64,000 nucleotides of DNA from Psettodes erumei (GCA_016785225.1 JAFBJZ010000512.1:3075001-3139000), one strand, 5' to 3'. Positions 11,915 to 24,090 are shown, counted from the first letter of the stretch. Notes: a model not told the origin generated them from the letters alone. Translations and numbers: made by a program.

Positions 11915-12355
11915 AAAATAATTAGATTTACACCAGCATGTGCAAACACACATTTGTTGGACATATAAACCATAAAAGGCATGAGAGCATACAGAGAGCT
12001 CACATTTCATTACATAAGGTGTGTTTGTATGTATGTATGTGTTACAAGACAGACTTCGTCAGACAGTCTGTTGTGCATCTGATCAACATTATGGATTATG
12101 GATTTTTCTGAATTAAAACCTGTGAGTACACTCCCTCCCCAGTTTCCATAGAGGGTAAATCTGTGTAATTAGGAGAAGAATGTCATGAGAGAGTAAGATG
12201 GAAGTGGTGGTGGTTCTGGGGGTGGGGATGAATGTGTGGGGAGTTAACAAACTCCTTACTGTTTACCTAGAGAGGGGCAGCCACCGTCTCCCTATATGTC
12301 AGCCCTCCACTGATTGGAGTCATCCTAGCCACATATGGATTAATATTTAATGTAA
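11915..12355. other. spacer with possible small regulatory island, no gene seen
   Basis: A TATG tetranucleotide run lies at 12026-12041. Positions 12270-12350 are evenly composed, with 'cacatatggattaatatttaat' split across an E-box-like core and a TAATATTTAAT core, possibly a small conserved element. No exon is seen. Confidence 0.4.
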
Positions 12356-12376
12356 GGGGGAGGGGGGGGGAGAGGG
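12356..12376 (+). repeat. G-rich tract
   Basis: Runs of five, nine and three guanines separated by A and AGA. It could fold as a G-quadruplex if the long run is split. Confidence 0.6.
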
Positions 12377-12521
12377 AGACAGAGAGAGAGTGATGGTGAG
12401 GGGGTGTGCAAAGCTAGGCTGCTGTTTATTTAGGATATTGTGAAAATATGAGGGGAAATTTGCAATTTTATTGGTTTTCCACAACCGTAAGAGCTGTGAG
12501 AGAGCTCTCCCTAAGTGTGTT

Positions 12522-12523
<2 letters not shown>

Positions 12524-12602
<79 letters not shown>

Positions 12603-12627
12603 CTGGGACAGAGAAAGAGAGAGAGAT
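12524..12627. repeat. large compound (TG)n(GA)n microsatellite
   Basis: An uninterrupted TG run from 12524 to 12586, about 31 units, passes into GA to 12602 and a second imperfect GA run to 12627. A CA-rich tract lies in inverted relation about 70 bp downstream. It generates long cysteine/valine and threonine/histidine open frames, all spurious. Confidence 0.97.
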
Positions 12628-12699
12628 GGCTGAGTGATGCAGGATTGGCAAGGAGAGTTTACATACAACGACTGAGAACTGAAGGTCACCAGAGCTGCT

Positions 12700-12771
12700 G
12701 AGCACACATACACACAAGCTCTGAAGTTGTCCGCACACACAAGCACAAACACACACACACACACACAAACC
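12700..12771. repeat. imperfect (CA)n tract
   Basis: Interrupted CA repeats, complementary to the TG array just upstream. Confidence 0.9.
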
Positions 12772-13635
12772 CAAGCCACACATTTGTGTTACAGATCTTT
12801 TTCAAATAGTTGATATTTTCTAATCTTACACTTTTTGAGACAGAAATAATAGACGCATTCACAGATCATTAAGTTACTGAATTACTCTTATCATAAAGTG
12901 ATATTCCTCTCAAAATATGCTGCATACAATATGTAAATTGGTATTGATTAAGTATTGTAGTTTGCCTATAATCTCAAAAGTCATTGCAGACTAAATTCTA
13001 CAACCCATGATGTTTGTATTTGACAGAATAGCAGTCAGAAAGGCTCCTTTAGCCTCTGAGTGGGCTGGCCAGAGTATGTGTTTGATTGACAGCTGAGCTG
13101 GCAGTAGCACAGAGACAAATTGAACACCAACTTTCACTCCATAACAGTAGCTGCCAGTCCAAGGTCAGACAACGTCTTTTTAGCAGCAGTATTAAAGAAT
13201 ATGGATGACAAATTTAGCATAAACTGTCCAATGTGGTTTCACTGTGGTTTGTACGTAAGTTTTTGAACTTCAAAATGCTAGATTACTCAGTTTGGGTCGA
13301 TGATCACCTGTGGGAGGAGTTAGAGATCTGAGGAAACAAATCAAAAATAATAATAATAAAATAAATCAGTTTAAATGGCCACAGGTGGACTCCAGACAAG
13401 TTTTGGACACATCCTAAGGATGATTAAAGGAAAAAGTTTGTTTGGTACCTCATTCAGTTATAATTTTCAGATCTGGGAGCAGTAGCAGAATATATAATTT
13501 AAGTAGTGATAAAGGATTTATGAGACAATAATCAAGTTTGTATCAGCCAGGCATACAAAGCAGATCTTGGCTGCATTACTTTCCCTTGGTGTCCCTTTCA
13601 CTGTGGGATAACTTGACCTGTAACCCCTGAGCTTG
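12772..13635. other. AT-rich spacer, no gene seen
   Basis: Apart from a short AAT-rich tract around 13345-13365, I recognise nothing here. Confidence 0.5.
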
Positions 13636-13779
13636 TAGCCTCCACAGCTTGAGGAATCGCCCACTGAACCGAAGGCTAGTACAGGTCACTGGCGTTTTCG
13701 ATCCACTCGCAAGAATAAAAACAAACCCCCACATGCCTCAGAAGCTGAATGAGAAGGGGGGAAAAAAACAGAGCGGACA

Positions 13780-14035
13780 CTATTGGAGATGTAGAGCCAG
13801 CCGGCGAAACAGGGAGCGAGGATGGTGGTAATCAGGCACAAGGAAAGCAGAGGGAGGCAATTTCACCAACTCTTAACTTCCTCTGCAAAAATTATGGCTA
13901 AATGGAAAAATAATGGAAGTGGCATCATTGGCCTCCTAGCACGCTGCTATTAGTATACCAGTGACATGGAGCGGGGAGACCGACAGCAGTTATGTATTTT
14001 TGCAAGTATGCACATAATTTATTGTAGGGAACACA
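13780..14035. promoter_or_regulatory. candidate CNE
   Basis: Evenly composed sequence with 'tggtaatcaggc', 'aaaattatggctaaatgg' and 'ctgctattag', free of simple repeats. It sits between AT-rich spacers. The call is based on texture only. Confidence 0.38.
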
Positions 14036-15375
14036 ATTTACATGGGTAGTCAATGCCTGTTTTATGAGCTCACAAATAGATGTATGAATTGAAGCATATA
14101 ATGGTGGTTAGCAGCAGGCACAAATACGTTCTAAATCTTCCAAATGTGCTCCACAAAAAATGTAACCAAGGAATATAAAACAAATTAATTCTTGCATGTT
14201 ATATGTATTGGTTTTTGATTTACAAAACTAATCGGAGGGAAATGTGCCCTCACTATGTGGGCTGGGTGTGTTGACACTTGGTCCTGCCTCTACATGTGCA
14301 TTGGAGGTATCACATTTAGAACCAAAACATATGAACTTACTTGATTTACTCTATTTATGTATTGGTCATGGAGAGCACACAAATTTAAAGTGACATGAAT
14401 ACAAAGAAACACGAAAGACAAAAAGTAGACAAACAAAATTAGAACATGTAGAATGCAATCACGTAAAGATACCTTTATAAATGCTATTAAAACATACAAG
14501 TGCATGTGGCAATCAGGACTACACACAGAAAATGACTGCAAAACACCACACTACCCCACAAGCAATAATAAATTTACATAACAACACAAAGACAAAAATA
14601 GAGCAAGCAAACTCTAGGAGAGTGACATAAATATCATGTTGACATTGTTTCTCAAATAGTCAAATAAAATATCAGCGATCGAGAACAAGTAGTACACCCA
14701 CAAAAACCAATATGGGTTTTTTTGTGTTGAACCCATTCGCCCACTCTGCAGATTCCCTCAGCTTCTGCAGTTTAAGTCTGTTTAGGATCAGCTTTTTCTG
14801 ATGTTCTGACCTTCAAACTCTGTTTCAGCAACATTGTTTCCAGGTGCAATACTGCATAATATGAGGGAAAATGACTGTATTAATAAATGATGTTGTCAAC
14901 GTATTTCTGATGACCCTCAAGTTTTGGCAAGCTCTGTGTGTCTGTTTTTCACCTCCTTTTAAGTTGTGTGTCAATTATCACACACATTCACACATATTTA
15001 AACTCATCTAATCTTCCAGTGGGGCCAATGGACAAAAATCAGCCATTAGCCCAATCTTACACCCAGTTTCCCTCTCGCCCTCTGTTATGTGTATGCCTGT
15101 GTCCCTTATGTTTAACTAGTACATATAGTGTGTGCACACAAGTTCACAATTCATCAAATGACCACAAACTAATTGCATTGCTGACCCTGGAGTCTTCAGG
15201 CTTCTGTGGGTCTTGCCTGGTTTCGACTCCAGCCTTGTAAACATGCAGATCTTTTTTGTTTGTTCAGTCATTAACATAGGTTGTGCAGAGGCCAGTCAGG
15301 TTCTTCTGCAGCAAACAGGAACTGTCAATGTATGCTAAAGCTCTAAGATTCACTTCACTGAAAATAGGGCACCTA
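14036..15375. other. AT-rich spacer, no gene seen
   Basis: No exon or repeat family is recognised. The sequence 'gtttcgactcc' near 15221 resembles a tRNA B box, but there is no tRNA fold around it. Confidence 0.5.
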
Positions 15376-15378
15376 GTG

Positions 15379-15840
15379 TCACAGCCTTTCCCGAGAGATG
15401 CTTAGATGAAACTTAACGCTTTTGGTGCTTTGTTTTGGGTTTTTATTTCCTGTTTTATCTTGTAGTTTTCCCAGTGTGTCTCTCTGTTGATCTCTGTTTT
15501 ACTTTCAGTCTGACAGATTGTCTGCCCCTCCCTAATGTATCTCATTATCCCTGCCTCTCTTGTGTGTATATACATCTTGGTCTGTCCCTTTGTCTTTATC
15601 AATTTGTTTCTTCTGTTCAGTGGACCCTGTGTTCTCTTGATTTTCTCTGTTCACCACCTAGCATTGGCTGAGTTTTCTTCCAAGTCTGGATTTTGTTATT
15701 CACTAAGTTTTTGGTTTTCACATTTTTGCCTTTTTTCCATTTGGGACTTCTGCCTTTTTTGTTATTAAATTCACTTCTCTGCACCTCTCCGCCTGCCTCC
15801 TGTCTGCGTTTTGGGTCCTTTAACCATGAGCCCCCATGAT
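15379..15840 (+). mobile_element. LTR-like interspersed element, copy 2
   Basis: This is the plus-oriented member of the family also found at 6.14 and 42.38 kb. It begins 'tgtcacagcc', has the shared 17-base word at 15442-15458, and shares a 15-base word at 15524-15538 with copy 3 (its reverse complement at 42698-42712). A TATA-like 'gtatatac' lies near 15567, followed by a T-rich segment, an 'attaaa' signal near 15765 and a tail with 'ttttgggtcc'. This order is that of a solo LTR. Its far end is uncertain by about 30 bp. Open frames on both strands here are spurious. Confidence 0.6.
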
Positions 15841-15999
15841 ACCTAGCACAGACAATGAGTAACAGACCTATATCATACACTTAATGTGAACAGGGGTGTC
15901 TACATAGGTTTGGCCATATACTGTCCATCTCCACACAAAGTTCTAAAAAGGTTCACCCTTGGACAGTGTTTCTGACCAAAGTGACATTCAGCTGCTTTC

Positions 16000-16125
16000 T
16001 GATACTCCCCTAACAGCCCTCTGCAATAAACGCCATCTCTGAGGAATATGGCCGTCCATCAGTGACCCAGCAGCAGCTGAAGTCGTGATGAATTTGAGAT
16101 AAAACCCCTTTAAGCCCTTACCCTT
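16000..16125. promoter_or_regulatory. possible small CNE
   Basis: Evenly composed block with 'ctgcaataaacgcc', 'gaatatggccg' and 'cagcagctgaag'. Weak support from texture only. Confidence 0.27.
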
Positions 16126-16798
16126 AACTTCCAAAGAAGATGTGGGGACATCAAAAGCATCTCAACACAAGAAAGATAGGTGGGGGGTTGGCAGAGATGA
16201 GGGAAGGGTCACCATTACTTTAACAAAATGATGTTGGGGAAAGAGGTGACAAGATTCTATTGGATGGATTTCTAAACTAGGGTATTGCTAGTGCATCATT
16301 CTGTTAATGGTTTGCACCACTCAAATAAATTTAAAATAAATAAATAAATTATCCCACAACATTTTGGATATCCTGCTCAGCATTAATGTTCAGAGAAAAG
16401 AGGGGAAAGAGCAGATGAAGGGATTTGTCCTTCGATGGAAGAGAGAGGGTTAGGAGTACACTGATATTTTCTGAATCAGACCATTTAATTTCAGTTATTT
16501 AATAAGCTGAATTGAAGAAAATGTAGTCCAATGTAGGTACTGCCCCCTGCTCCATAATTGTGATGGCAGGCTTTAACACTTTCGCATGGGCTACATCAGT
16601 AGAGGAAAATATTCGTAATACGTAATAGAAATCTGCTTTGATCAATAGTTTTTTACAATGGATGACATGAAAGTGTTATGAAAGGGGGCCATTCAAAGTG
16701 TCAAACCCATAGAGAATTATTGCAGTTCCCCTGGGCTGTACAGAGTATACACTAATATGCTAATAGATATACAAAGATATTGTCAATCTCTGGCATAT
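16126..16798. other. AT-rich spacer, no gene seen
   Basis: Contains an (AAAT)n run at about 16333-16350 and nothing else that I recognise. Confidence 0.5.
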
Positions 16799-16799
16799 A

Positions 16800-16920
16800 C
16801 AGTGCATTCCGACTCTTGGGTCACATTTTCCCCTCATCAGTCTACACTCAATACCCAATAATGAGAAAGTGAAAACTAGAATATTAGCAAATTTATTTCA
16901 AAAAGTGGGGGAAAAACTGA
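16800..16920 (+). mobile_element. Tc1-type terminal fragment
   Basis: The left end begins 'cagtgcattc' after TA, and the sequence continues with words typical of a second fish Tc1 family: 'ccctcatcagtctacact', 'caatacccaataatga', 'gcaaatttatttcaaaaa'. Similarity fades after about 16920, and no matching right end or transposase is seen. It is a truncated or eroded copy distinct from the element at 10.75 kb, whose ends differ. Confidence 0.72.
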
Positions 16921-17124
16921 AAGTCTGACTGAAATGTTATGCTAAGGTGATGCTATGTGACTGAAAATCACATTGAATACTCAGATGCTATGCTATGACA
17001 CTGGCCCATCGCCACACCCATCAGTCACTTAGTATTTATACCAGTGCACTGTCACTCTCTCTGCCAGATTGTCTTGCATGTTATTGCCAAGCTGTCCAGT
17101 GTAGAATATTCTTTTTTAAAATTT

Positions 17125-17250
17125 AAAATGTACCTGTTATGGTTCATTTGCTGATTTGCTACCTTGCCTGGACTGCACTAATTAAACTGGACTTTCCTTA
17201 TACTCCTGTCTCATTGTTGTGCTTTTGGGTTCCTAGTAGTAGCACACATC
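17125..17250 (+). repeat. possible 3' fragment of an LTR-like element
   Basis: The order 'attaaa', then a C/T-rich segment with 'ctcctgtct' and 'gcttttgggttcc', mirrors the 3' third of the LTR-like family at 15.38 kb, but similarity is too patchy to align by eye. It could be a related family. Confidence 0.3.
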
Positions 17251-17699
17251 ACACTGATCATCTTTGAGATGTTTCTTCACTTTCATTAGAGTCTGCCTGT
17301 GGTCAAGTCAGTTGGTATTGCCGCGGATAGCATCTAATTCTGTTGGAAGCACTTAGTTACTAGTAACTCATTTGGAATGCTGCTTTGTCATCTTTTGAAC
17401 CATGTTATTTTCTAGTAAACTTAGCAGACATGGGGCAACCTGTGTATCACTGTAGCCTGGCGTCTAACATGAATAACATGCTGCTCATCGTCAAAACTAA
17501 GAATAGGAAAACTCTAAATAAGAAATGGAATAGTAAAAATGTGTGCTACCAGCATAAATGCACTTGTTTTTATACATTAGTCTTAGTCTTTTTGTCCACA
17601 TGACCTCCTCCACCTCCCACTCTCCATAAGGGTCGACCCAACCTGCCCCATCCTCCTCCCCCATTCTCTCACTTTCTGCTGTCTGTCTGTCTCTTGTTC

Positions 17700-17830
17700 T
17701 TTCTCTCCCTGTCTCGGGGCAGACACCTGGCCAGGCTCAGGCAATCAATACCAGGCATGGCCCTGCAGGAGAACCCCTGTCAGCAGCAGCTCCAGATCCA
17801 TGCCACTCTGGCCCATCAGTCAAACTCATA
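17700..17830. promoter_or_regulatory. possible small CNE
   Basis: A GC-richer block with 'cacctggccaggc', 'caggcaatcaatacc' and 'cagcagctcc' between a pyrimidine tract and AT-rich DNA. Texture only. Confidence 0.3.
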
Positions 17831-18296
17831 CTAAGATTGTGACTGTAGCATTTCTGAGGTCATTTTTTTCACAGTGTCAGAACAACATTATTACTTGCTT
17901 TGTTAGAATCCGGTGGCTCTCACTGCAGTGGATAAAGGAGTTTGTTCAGCGAGACATTTTCTATTAGTTGATCAGATAACAGCAGACCAACACATCACAG
18001 CTCCTTGTAGTTACGCTGAAAAAAGTTTCTTAACACATACAACTATGAAGAAAATCAGAAATATCCCACCACGGTAGAGTATATACTGGTTCGGGTTTAA
18101 CCAATCACCCTAAAAAGAGAATTAATTTTTGAACATCATATCATATCATCATATCACTGTTTGTGAAATTATATTGTCAAAATATGCAGTTGGTAAGTAT
18201 TACTCATGTGCATCAATGCACATAAAAACATTTACAGACAGTTTCCTGCAAAGGAAAGGATGTTCTAATATGACCTAAAAGGCACATGGATGTATG

Positions 18297-18318
18297 CACA
18301 CACACACACACACACACA
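18297..18318. repeat. (CA)n microsatellite
   Basis: Short uninterrupted CA run. Confidence 0.95.
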
Positions 18319-18334
18319 AGTAAATCACATACAC

Positions 18335-18665
18335 AAAGGCCCAGCTCTTATCAATCTTTAACCAGGCAATTTCTCTTAATTCTATAGTGGGCCCAGCAAA
18401 ACAAACAGGCACAAACAATTAATAAAGGTCTTTGAGATAAATAATACAATGGAGCATGATGTCAGACCATGGATTATTATTATATTTGTTATTACTTTCA
18501 TTGAGTTAGCTGGAAGATTTTCCTTTGGTGAGGCTCAGATCTGTTTATTGGTTCTTTCATATCAAGTATTTCCCTCTCCATGGCTCTTAATTAAATTGTA
18601 TTTAAATGATTAAATGTAATTTACTTCTTCCTGATTGAGGCATCCTCCCATACTTATTCAAATAC
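18335..18665. promoter_or_regulatory. candidate CNE
   Basis: An AT-rich but highly structured block. It contains 'caattaat' at 18416-18423, 'ttaattaa' at 18587-18594, 'aaaggtctttgag' and a run of ATTA cores near 18470-18500. The density of homeodomain and TCF/SOX-like cores resembles neural developmental enhancers. No simple repeat occurs inside. Conservation is untested. Confidence 0.42.
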
Positions 18666-20335
18666 ATTTTTCATGGCTTCAAGTGGTAGTGAAAAGGGTG
18701 ACACGTCATGTACAAGAGCTGTCATATAATAAATAAGAAACAAATAGACCATATTTTTAGTGGCAAATGGCTTGCTAGCTTTTGCATCTTTTAGAACCTA
18801 CTGATATTACTGAGCAGAGTTGCAGAGATGTTAACACTGAACTAATCTTGAAGCTGCTGTCGTCATCCCAGATTCACTTACACATGATTAGGTCTGTATA
18901 ACTGTTGTTTTAATGTCAACAATGGCAAAAAAAAAACCCTCAGAAACATTTGGTTTTTTTACATTGATACCGGTGACAGTTACTTCACCCCACTGTCTCC
19001 ATCTTGACCAAAGGCCAGGACACTGGTTCAGAGATGTAACTATTTGATATGGAAGTTTAACTTAGCTTACCTTAGGCAGGGCTCATCAGAGCTGAGCACT
19101 GTTAAACAATGAATTTGTGCCTTATTAGTCCTACGGCTACTCCTGCAACTACTCCTCTCAGTCCTGTGCTCTTGTTCTCTTGACCTTCCCGCATATTGCA
19201 CCTTAAAACTCTGTACAGCATTGACAGTTCATTTGGTACAGTCCATGCAACTTAATATTCTTTTTACATGCACAGTTTACTCAAACTAACACAATAGTCA
19301 GACTTAAAAAGTGCCAGGTAAATGTAACCACTGTCCAAGAAGGCTGCAGACTTGACTTGATTCTTGGCTCAGAATGGCATGAAGCTGTGGAGGCTTCAGC
19401 ACCATGGACAGAGGCAGGTCTCTGCCTCATGTTCTGGGACCTAATTTATCCATTTTGATTAATATTTCCATCCATAAGTATGAAAATCAGAAAGCTTGAA
19501 CAAAAACAGAAAAGGATAGGAATGAATTGGAAAAGGGCACAGACTCACTGGGATGAACTGGCAAAATTGAAATGAAAAAAAAAATCCATATACACTGTTT
19601 CTGATTGGCAACTGCTATGGTATCAGTTTGTGTGGAGAACTCACTGGTTGTGCTAAAGGGAGGATTAACCAACCTGTAGTAGTATTTAGAATATACATCA
19701 ATTTGTATACTCTCTTATTCCAGAATGAAGGAAATTTAATCAGCCGTTGAAAAAACAGAACCTGTACAACACTGTGTTTTATCAGTACGCATGCAGTGTC
19801 AGGTGTGTTTAATGAATAAAACTCTTTCTGTGTACAGTGCAGAGGAAGCAGAGCCTCCTTGCTCTGGTGCAGGTATGACCTGATTTATAACATGCCGCGA
19901 TGAGCTTAAATCAACAGGTATACAGATAAATCAAATTCACCTCTGGTCCTTAGTAGGTCACTGCTTACCCACCACCACCTCTCTAGTGCTATTATGGCTT
20001 AAAAAGAGGTGTATGGCAGGGGTGGGGGTAAGGTGAATAAGACATGCAGCCTGAGGGAAAGGGAGGTGGTGTGTGTGATCTGAACGTGGGGTTGGGTGTG
20101 GGGCAATGGCCATCTGCAAAATGAAAACAAATGGATTGCCATTCCCCAGGAGGATATCTGTCCCCATCTATTTTCTGTTCATGATGTCTGTGAACTGGTG
20201 AGATATGTGGACTGTATATGTTGTTTTCTATGGACCAATACTGATGATTTTCAAAACAGTGTTGCCAGTGTCTGCATCATCTGCTATTATTCAAAGTCAA
20301 TAGTCATTTACCTGCTTATGAATGCATGAACAGAA
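18666..20335. other. spacer, no gene seen
   Basis: No exon and no recognisable repeat family. The minus-strand open frames near 19.5 and 20.0 kb carry no domain signature. Confidence 0.5.
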
Positions 20336-20337
20336 GG

Positions 20338-20492
20338 TGGCATGACTTCCAGTTTACATGAGCTTTCATTTTGAAGCACCTGCAAGAGGTGGAGACATAA
20401 CACACTCAAGCTCAATGAGGCTTGGTTTAAACAAAGATAAAATTATGAATTAGAATCATCTGCTAATGAAGCCCATTTGCTATGGTCAAGAA
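20338..20492. promoter_or_regulatory. candidate CNE
   Basis: Contains 'acatgagctttcatttt', an AACAAAG SOX/TCF-like core at about 20430, 'aattatgaattag' and 'ctgctaatgaagcc'. No simple repeats. Texture-based call. Confidence 0.38.
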
Positions 20493-21242
20493 GACTGAAA
20501 TGAATGAGGAAATGGAAATGGACCCTGTGTTGACTTGGTTTTCACAAATGCACAATGTGCTAGTAAACTTCAGTGTCATAGGTAGGTATGTTTTGGACTT
20601 ACTTTATGTCTTTATGCTAAACCAAGCTAACCACGTCACAACTCCAGCTTTGTGCTCACAAACACAGAGTGCTTCATTCTCTCCTTCCTTCAATTGTAGC
20701 TGCTCACAGTGCGGTGCAGTGGACTTTACACCAACACCATGGAAAAATCTTGGATACAGCCACAGGATTAGATTTGGTTAGGATGAAAATATCTAACCTG
20801 ACCATTCTGAGCACAGCAAGGCAGATGAGTGGGGCTGGAGAGACACATTTATATTAACGATGGCCCCATAATTCTCACGGAGTTCCGACATAATGGATAC
20901 AGTCCCACAATAGGCCATAAAGTATCTAACAACCGTCCTTCAAAATAATGCAAGTGAATGGGGAATGACACATTTTCCCATTATTTATTTACTTCAGTGT
21001 GTGTGTACATATGTGTGTTGGGGTATAAGCATCAGAGAAAGCTCATCAAGTCAGTGAGATAATTATTGAATATTTTAAATGTCATGATGATGGGAACCAC
21101 TTGACAAGACAAAGGGGGATGATTAAGAACTCTCCCCCCTATAGTCCATCTACCCCATTTGCATACACACATGCAAAAACACACACACCTACACTCCAAA
21201 GAGGCTCAAACTTAATTCCAAATATGAGGTGTTCAGTACCCC

Positions 21243-21262
21243 CCACCACCACCACCACCATC
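21243..21262. repeat. (CCA)n microsatellite
   Basis: Trinucleotide run within a C-rich region. Confidence 0.85.
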
Positions 21263-21414
21263 ACCTTTAACAACATCCGCTTCCAGCTGCACCCACTGTG
21301 GGAGACTCTTCCTACAAGACAAAATCATCATCCCTCCCCTCGCCGCACTCCCTCCTCTTACCTCCTCCTAAAATATGGGATGAAAAATGCACAGCCATTG
21401 TATTCTAGTTAGAA

Positions 21415-21680
21415 CCTGTGTGAGTGCATGGTAATTGGGTGCCTTCACCTCCTGGGAGGAGTGGGAGAGAGATAGTGGGCAAGGAGGGGAGGAGAGGGGT
21501 GGAATGTAATGGTAAGTGGAGGGGGATTAAAATGAACCTGCAGATCAGTGGAAGGTGTTAATAATTATGAGCATAGCTGCATTCCTGCACTGTGGTTTGT
21601 TGTAGCATTGTGGTCATAATTACCTTCTGTCATCAGCACTGCTTTGTAAACAATGTTAATGTCAATATACTGTATATGAT
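21415..21680. promoter_or_regulatory. candidate CNE
   Basis: A G-rich lead-in (21450-21530) is followed by 'taataatta' at 21559-21567 and 'taatta' at 21617-21622, with 'ttgtaaacaatg' (forkhead-like) near 21645. Typical enhancer texture, conservation untested. Confidence 0.38.
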
Positions 21681-21935
21681 GAATATTAGGCTTTATTTAT
21701 AATATAATGCATAATGTTTTAAATTATTTTTATGATGAATTTTTAAAACCCTGTGTTCCAGGACACGGTTGGAGAACAACAGTGTTAAAAAACCCTTTTT
21801 TTCCCTTGTGGCCAAAAAAGGATTTTTTTCCTGGTTTGCCAGAACCTTTGCTAACAGTTGGTTTAGTTTGGGCGATTAAAAGTACTTCGTTAAGTTCAGG
21901 AGAAGATAAAGTCAACAAACCTAGAGTATTGAAAG

Positions 21936-22065
21936 AGCTCATAACTGTGACTACCATGTCGAAGTTACACACTCTGATCAGAGTGATAGGATCTCAGTGC
22001 ATCTGCATTTTGCGTGCATTCACATTTGAGCTGTCCACCTATTACAGGATCAACCACCTGTGCAC
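21936..22065 (+). repeat. possible interspersed repeat, copy a
   Basis: Shares 'ggatctca-tgc' (21989-22000) and a following 'gcattcaca' (from 22017) in the same order and similar spacing with 26772-26810. Two ordered matches suggest a diverged shared element, possibly a DNA-transposon remnant. Alignment by eye is weak. Confidence 0.28.
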
Positions 22066-22342
22066 ATTTGAGAAAACTTTCCCAACTTATATAGTTTTCC
22101 ATGTTTAAATACAGACAAATCTTTTTTTTTTATTATTGCTCAAGGTATGTGCAGGAAGCAGGACAGTAGAGTTTCTCAGAGCAGGCTGAATCACACCATG
22201 CTGCCACCAACACCCACCACTCCCACCACCCCCCCAACCCCAACCTCCATCTGTGGAAATGTCACAGAACAACCCACAGTCATGTAGGGACATGACAGTA
22301 GTGCTCTTGACAGAGCTGGCCCTTTAAATACCCCCACACACA

Positions 22343-22360
22343 CCACCACCACCACCACCT
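22343..22360. repeat. (CCA)n microsatellite
   Basis: Short trinucleotide run preceded by a CA run. Confidence 0.85.
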
Positions 22361-22377
22361 TATTCAAAGCAGGGGCC

Positions 22378-22575
22378 TGATTTCTCGCACCAGGGCCGAT
22401 AAGAGGTTTGAAAAACAGGAGCCCAATTCCCATTATCTGCCTCCCTTATTGTCTGTATTAACCTTCCCCCATAGTAACTTGTTCCCCCGTAATGCTACAC
22501 TTGTCTGGCCGCAGCACACCGCTGCCGAGATCCAATTGCACCATGCAAATGAAGGCACAGACTCTATTGTGAAGG
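22378..22575. promoter_or_regulatory. candidate CNE with an octamer site
   Basis: Evenly composed, with 'ccgataagagg', 'cccattatctgcc' and a perfect POU octamer ATGCAAAT at 22543-22550 beside 'ccaattgcacc'. It ends where a long GA microsatellite begins. Enhancer-like texture; conservation unmeasured. Confidence 0.42.
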
Positions 22576-22605
22576 AGGAGAGACAAGTGAGCAAGAAAGA
22601 GAAAG

Positions 22606-22608
<3 letters not shown>

Positions 22609-22650
<42 letters not shown>
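22609..22650. repeat. (GA)n polypurine microsatellite
   Basis: Uninterrupted mirror-symmetric GA run of about 21 units. It is the kind of sequence able to form triplex (H-DNA) structures. Confidence 0.96.
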
Positions 22651-22652
<2 letters not shown>

Positions 22653-22707
22653 GGTTTATCAGGAAGACGTGGACTCTACCAGCTGATGATTGTCTTGTCC
22701 ATGCATA

Positions 22708-22742
22708 TACACACACACACACACATGCATACATACACACAA
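22708..22742. repeat. (CA)n microsatellite, interrupted
   Basis: CA run at 22708-22725 continuing imperfectly as CATACA units. Confidence 0.9.
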
Positions 22743-22929
22743 GTGCAGCATGTGTCATTGCATTGGTATATGTTCAGCCTGTTTGCACATGCTTGTGTGT
22801 CAGCAGAGATGATGGAGGGGAGGAGGTGTCTGGAAAGAGAGGAGGAGAGTATTGTTTTTTCTCTCTCTTATTTTAGGTCTTTTTCAAGGATGGCTGCATT
22901 TCCCCCCTCTTCACCATGTCCCTGAATGG

Positions 22930-23825
22930 CGCAAGAGGAAAACAGACCTGCAGAATGAACTCTTAGGTTGTGGTTGAATAGTCTGTTTTCCTTAGGAAGG
23001 TTCCTAACTGAGTGAAATGACCCGGAAGTATCCGAGTGGCACCCATGATAAGAGCCAGTCGTATTCTCTAAAAGTAAAGGAAAGGAGTTTCACTGCTTCC
23101 TATCTAATCTTGCATCTTTGCATAGGTTACACTGGACCCTCCTTTGCAAAAGGTAAGCGATATTGCCACCCCATAATTCCTTGCAGCTGCTAAATATAAA
23201 GCAGTAATGTAGTGTCAAACACTGCAGACTGAAGTAAATGTAAAAACAACAGAGCACCTGTTTTATGTTTGTGACACAACCAATTGATTCTGGAAATCCT
23301 TTGTTTGCTGGGCTCCAAATCCAAAGATATAGATTTCAGCTCGGAGATGTCGGATCTATCCAGTTAGGAGTTATTTTGAAGAAGAAGCATATTTATGATT
23401 AATGTTGTCATCTTAACAAAACACATCACAAGATAAATAAATTGTATCTACTTGTGTAACACATGTAGAAAATAGGTCTAAAGTGCTCATGCTTGGAGAT
23501 TACCTGTTTGACATGTAAACTTCAGTGAACACAGAGCGAGGGGCTGCGGGCCACCATAATCAGGCAAAACACGTCACTGGAGATTCCGATGGATGATGAT
23601 GGAGGAGTGAAATAAGACAGACAGACAGACAGATACCAACACACACATCATGTTTCTACTCCATTCTGTGGACAGGGATCAGTCAGACTGAAGCCAGACT
23701 GGGAGGAGAGGTGACTTCACAGTGTGCAAAGCCACCCCCCCCCCCGCCCTGTGCATGCCACACCCTTCTGCTTCACTGTAATTTATAAGACTCCTCCTCT
23801 TCCTCACTCCTGCCACCCCCACCCC
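22930..23825. other. spacer, no gene seen
   Basis: Contains a (GACA)n run at 23616-23633 and a C run at 23734-23745. No exon recognised. Confidence 0.5.
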
Positions 23826-24090
23826 ACTTCCTCTCTGTGGGTGCGTTTTAATTTATGCCCAACATAGGAACCACTCAATACAACCCAGTGTCTGCAGTGC
23901 AGTAGATAGCTGTTAATGAGAAGAGGTCCCCCCCTCTTTATCTCTTTTCTTCTGCCCCCCATTATCTGGGTGCAGTCTATAAGCGTGCAGTTACCTTACT
24001 AGGTCCGATAACGCCCCAATAGGCAACCAGCACTGATGAGCTTTCTATACAGTGTGCCACGCACAATGCTACTATCAGAAGTGCAGACCT
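23826..24090. promoter_or_regulatory. candidate CNE
   Basis: Evenly composed with 'gttttaatttatgccc', 'tagctgttaatgag', 'ccattatctggg' and 'ccgataacgcccc'. It directly precedes the microsatellite cluster. Texture-based call. Confidence 0.38.

Noticed and set aside
12468..12783. Frames of 76-103 codons on both strands
   Set aside because: Entirely TG/CA and GA microsatellite translation.
15215..15235. B-box-like 'gtttcgactcc' suggesting a tRNA or SINE
   Set aside because: No A box at proper distance and no cloverleaf pairing around it.
22449..22925. 158-codon plus-strand frame
   Set aside because: Its middle is encoded by the GA and CA microsatellites; the rest has no domain signature.
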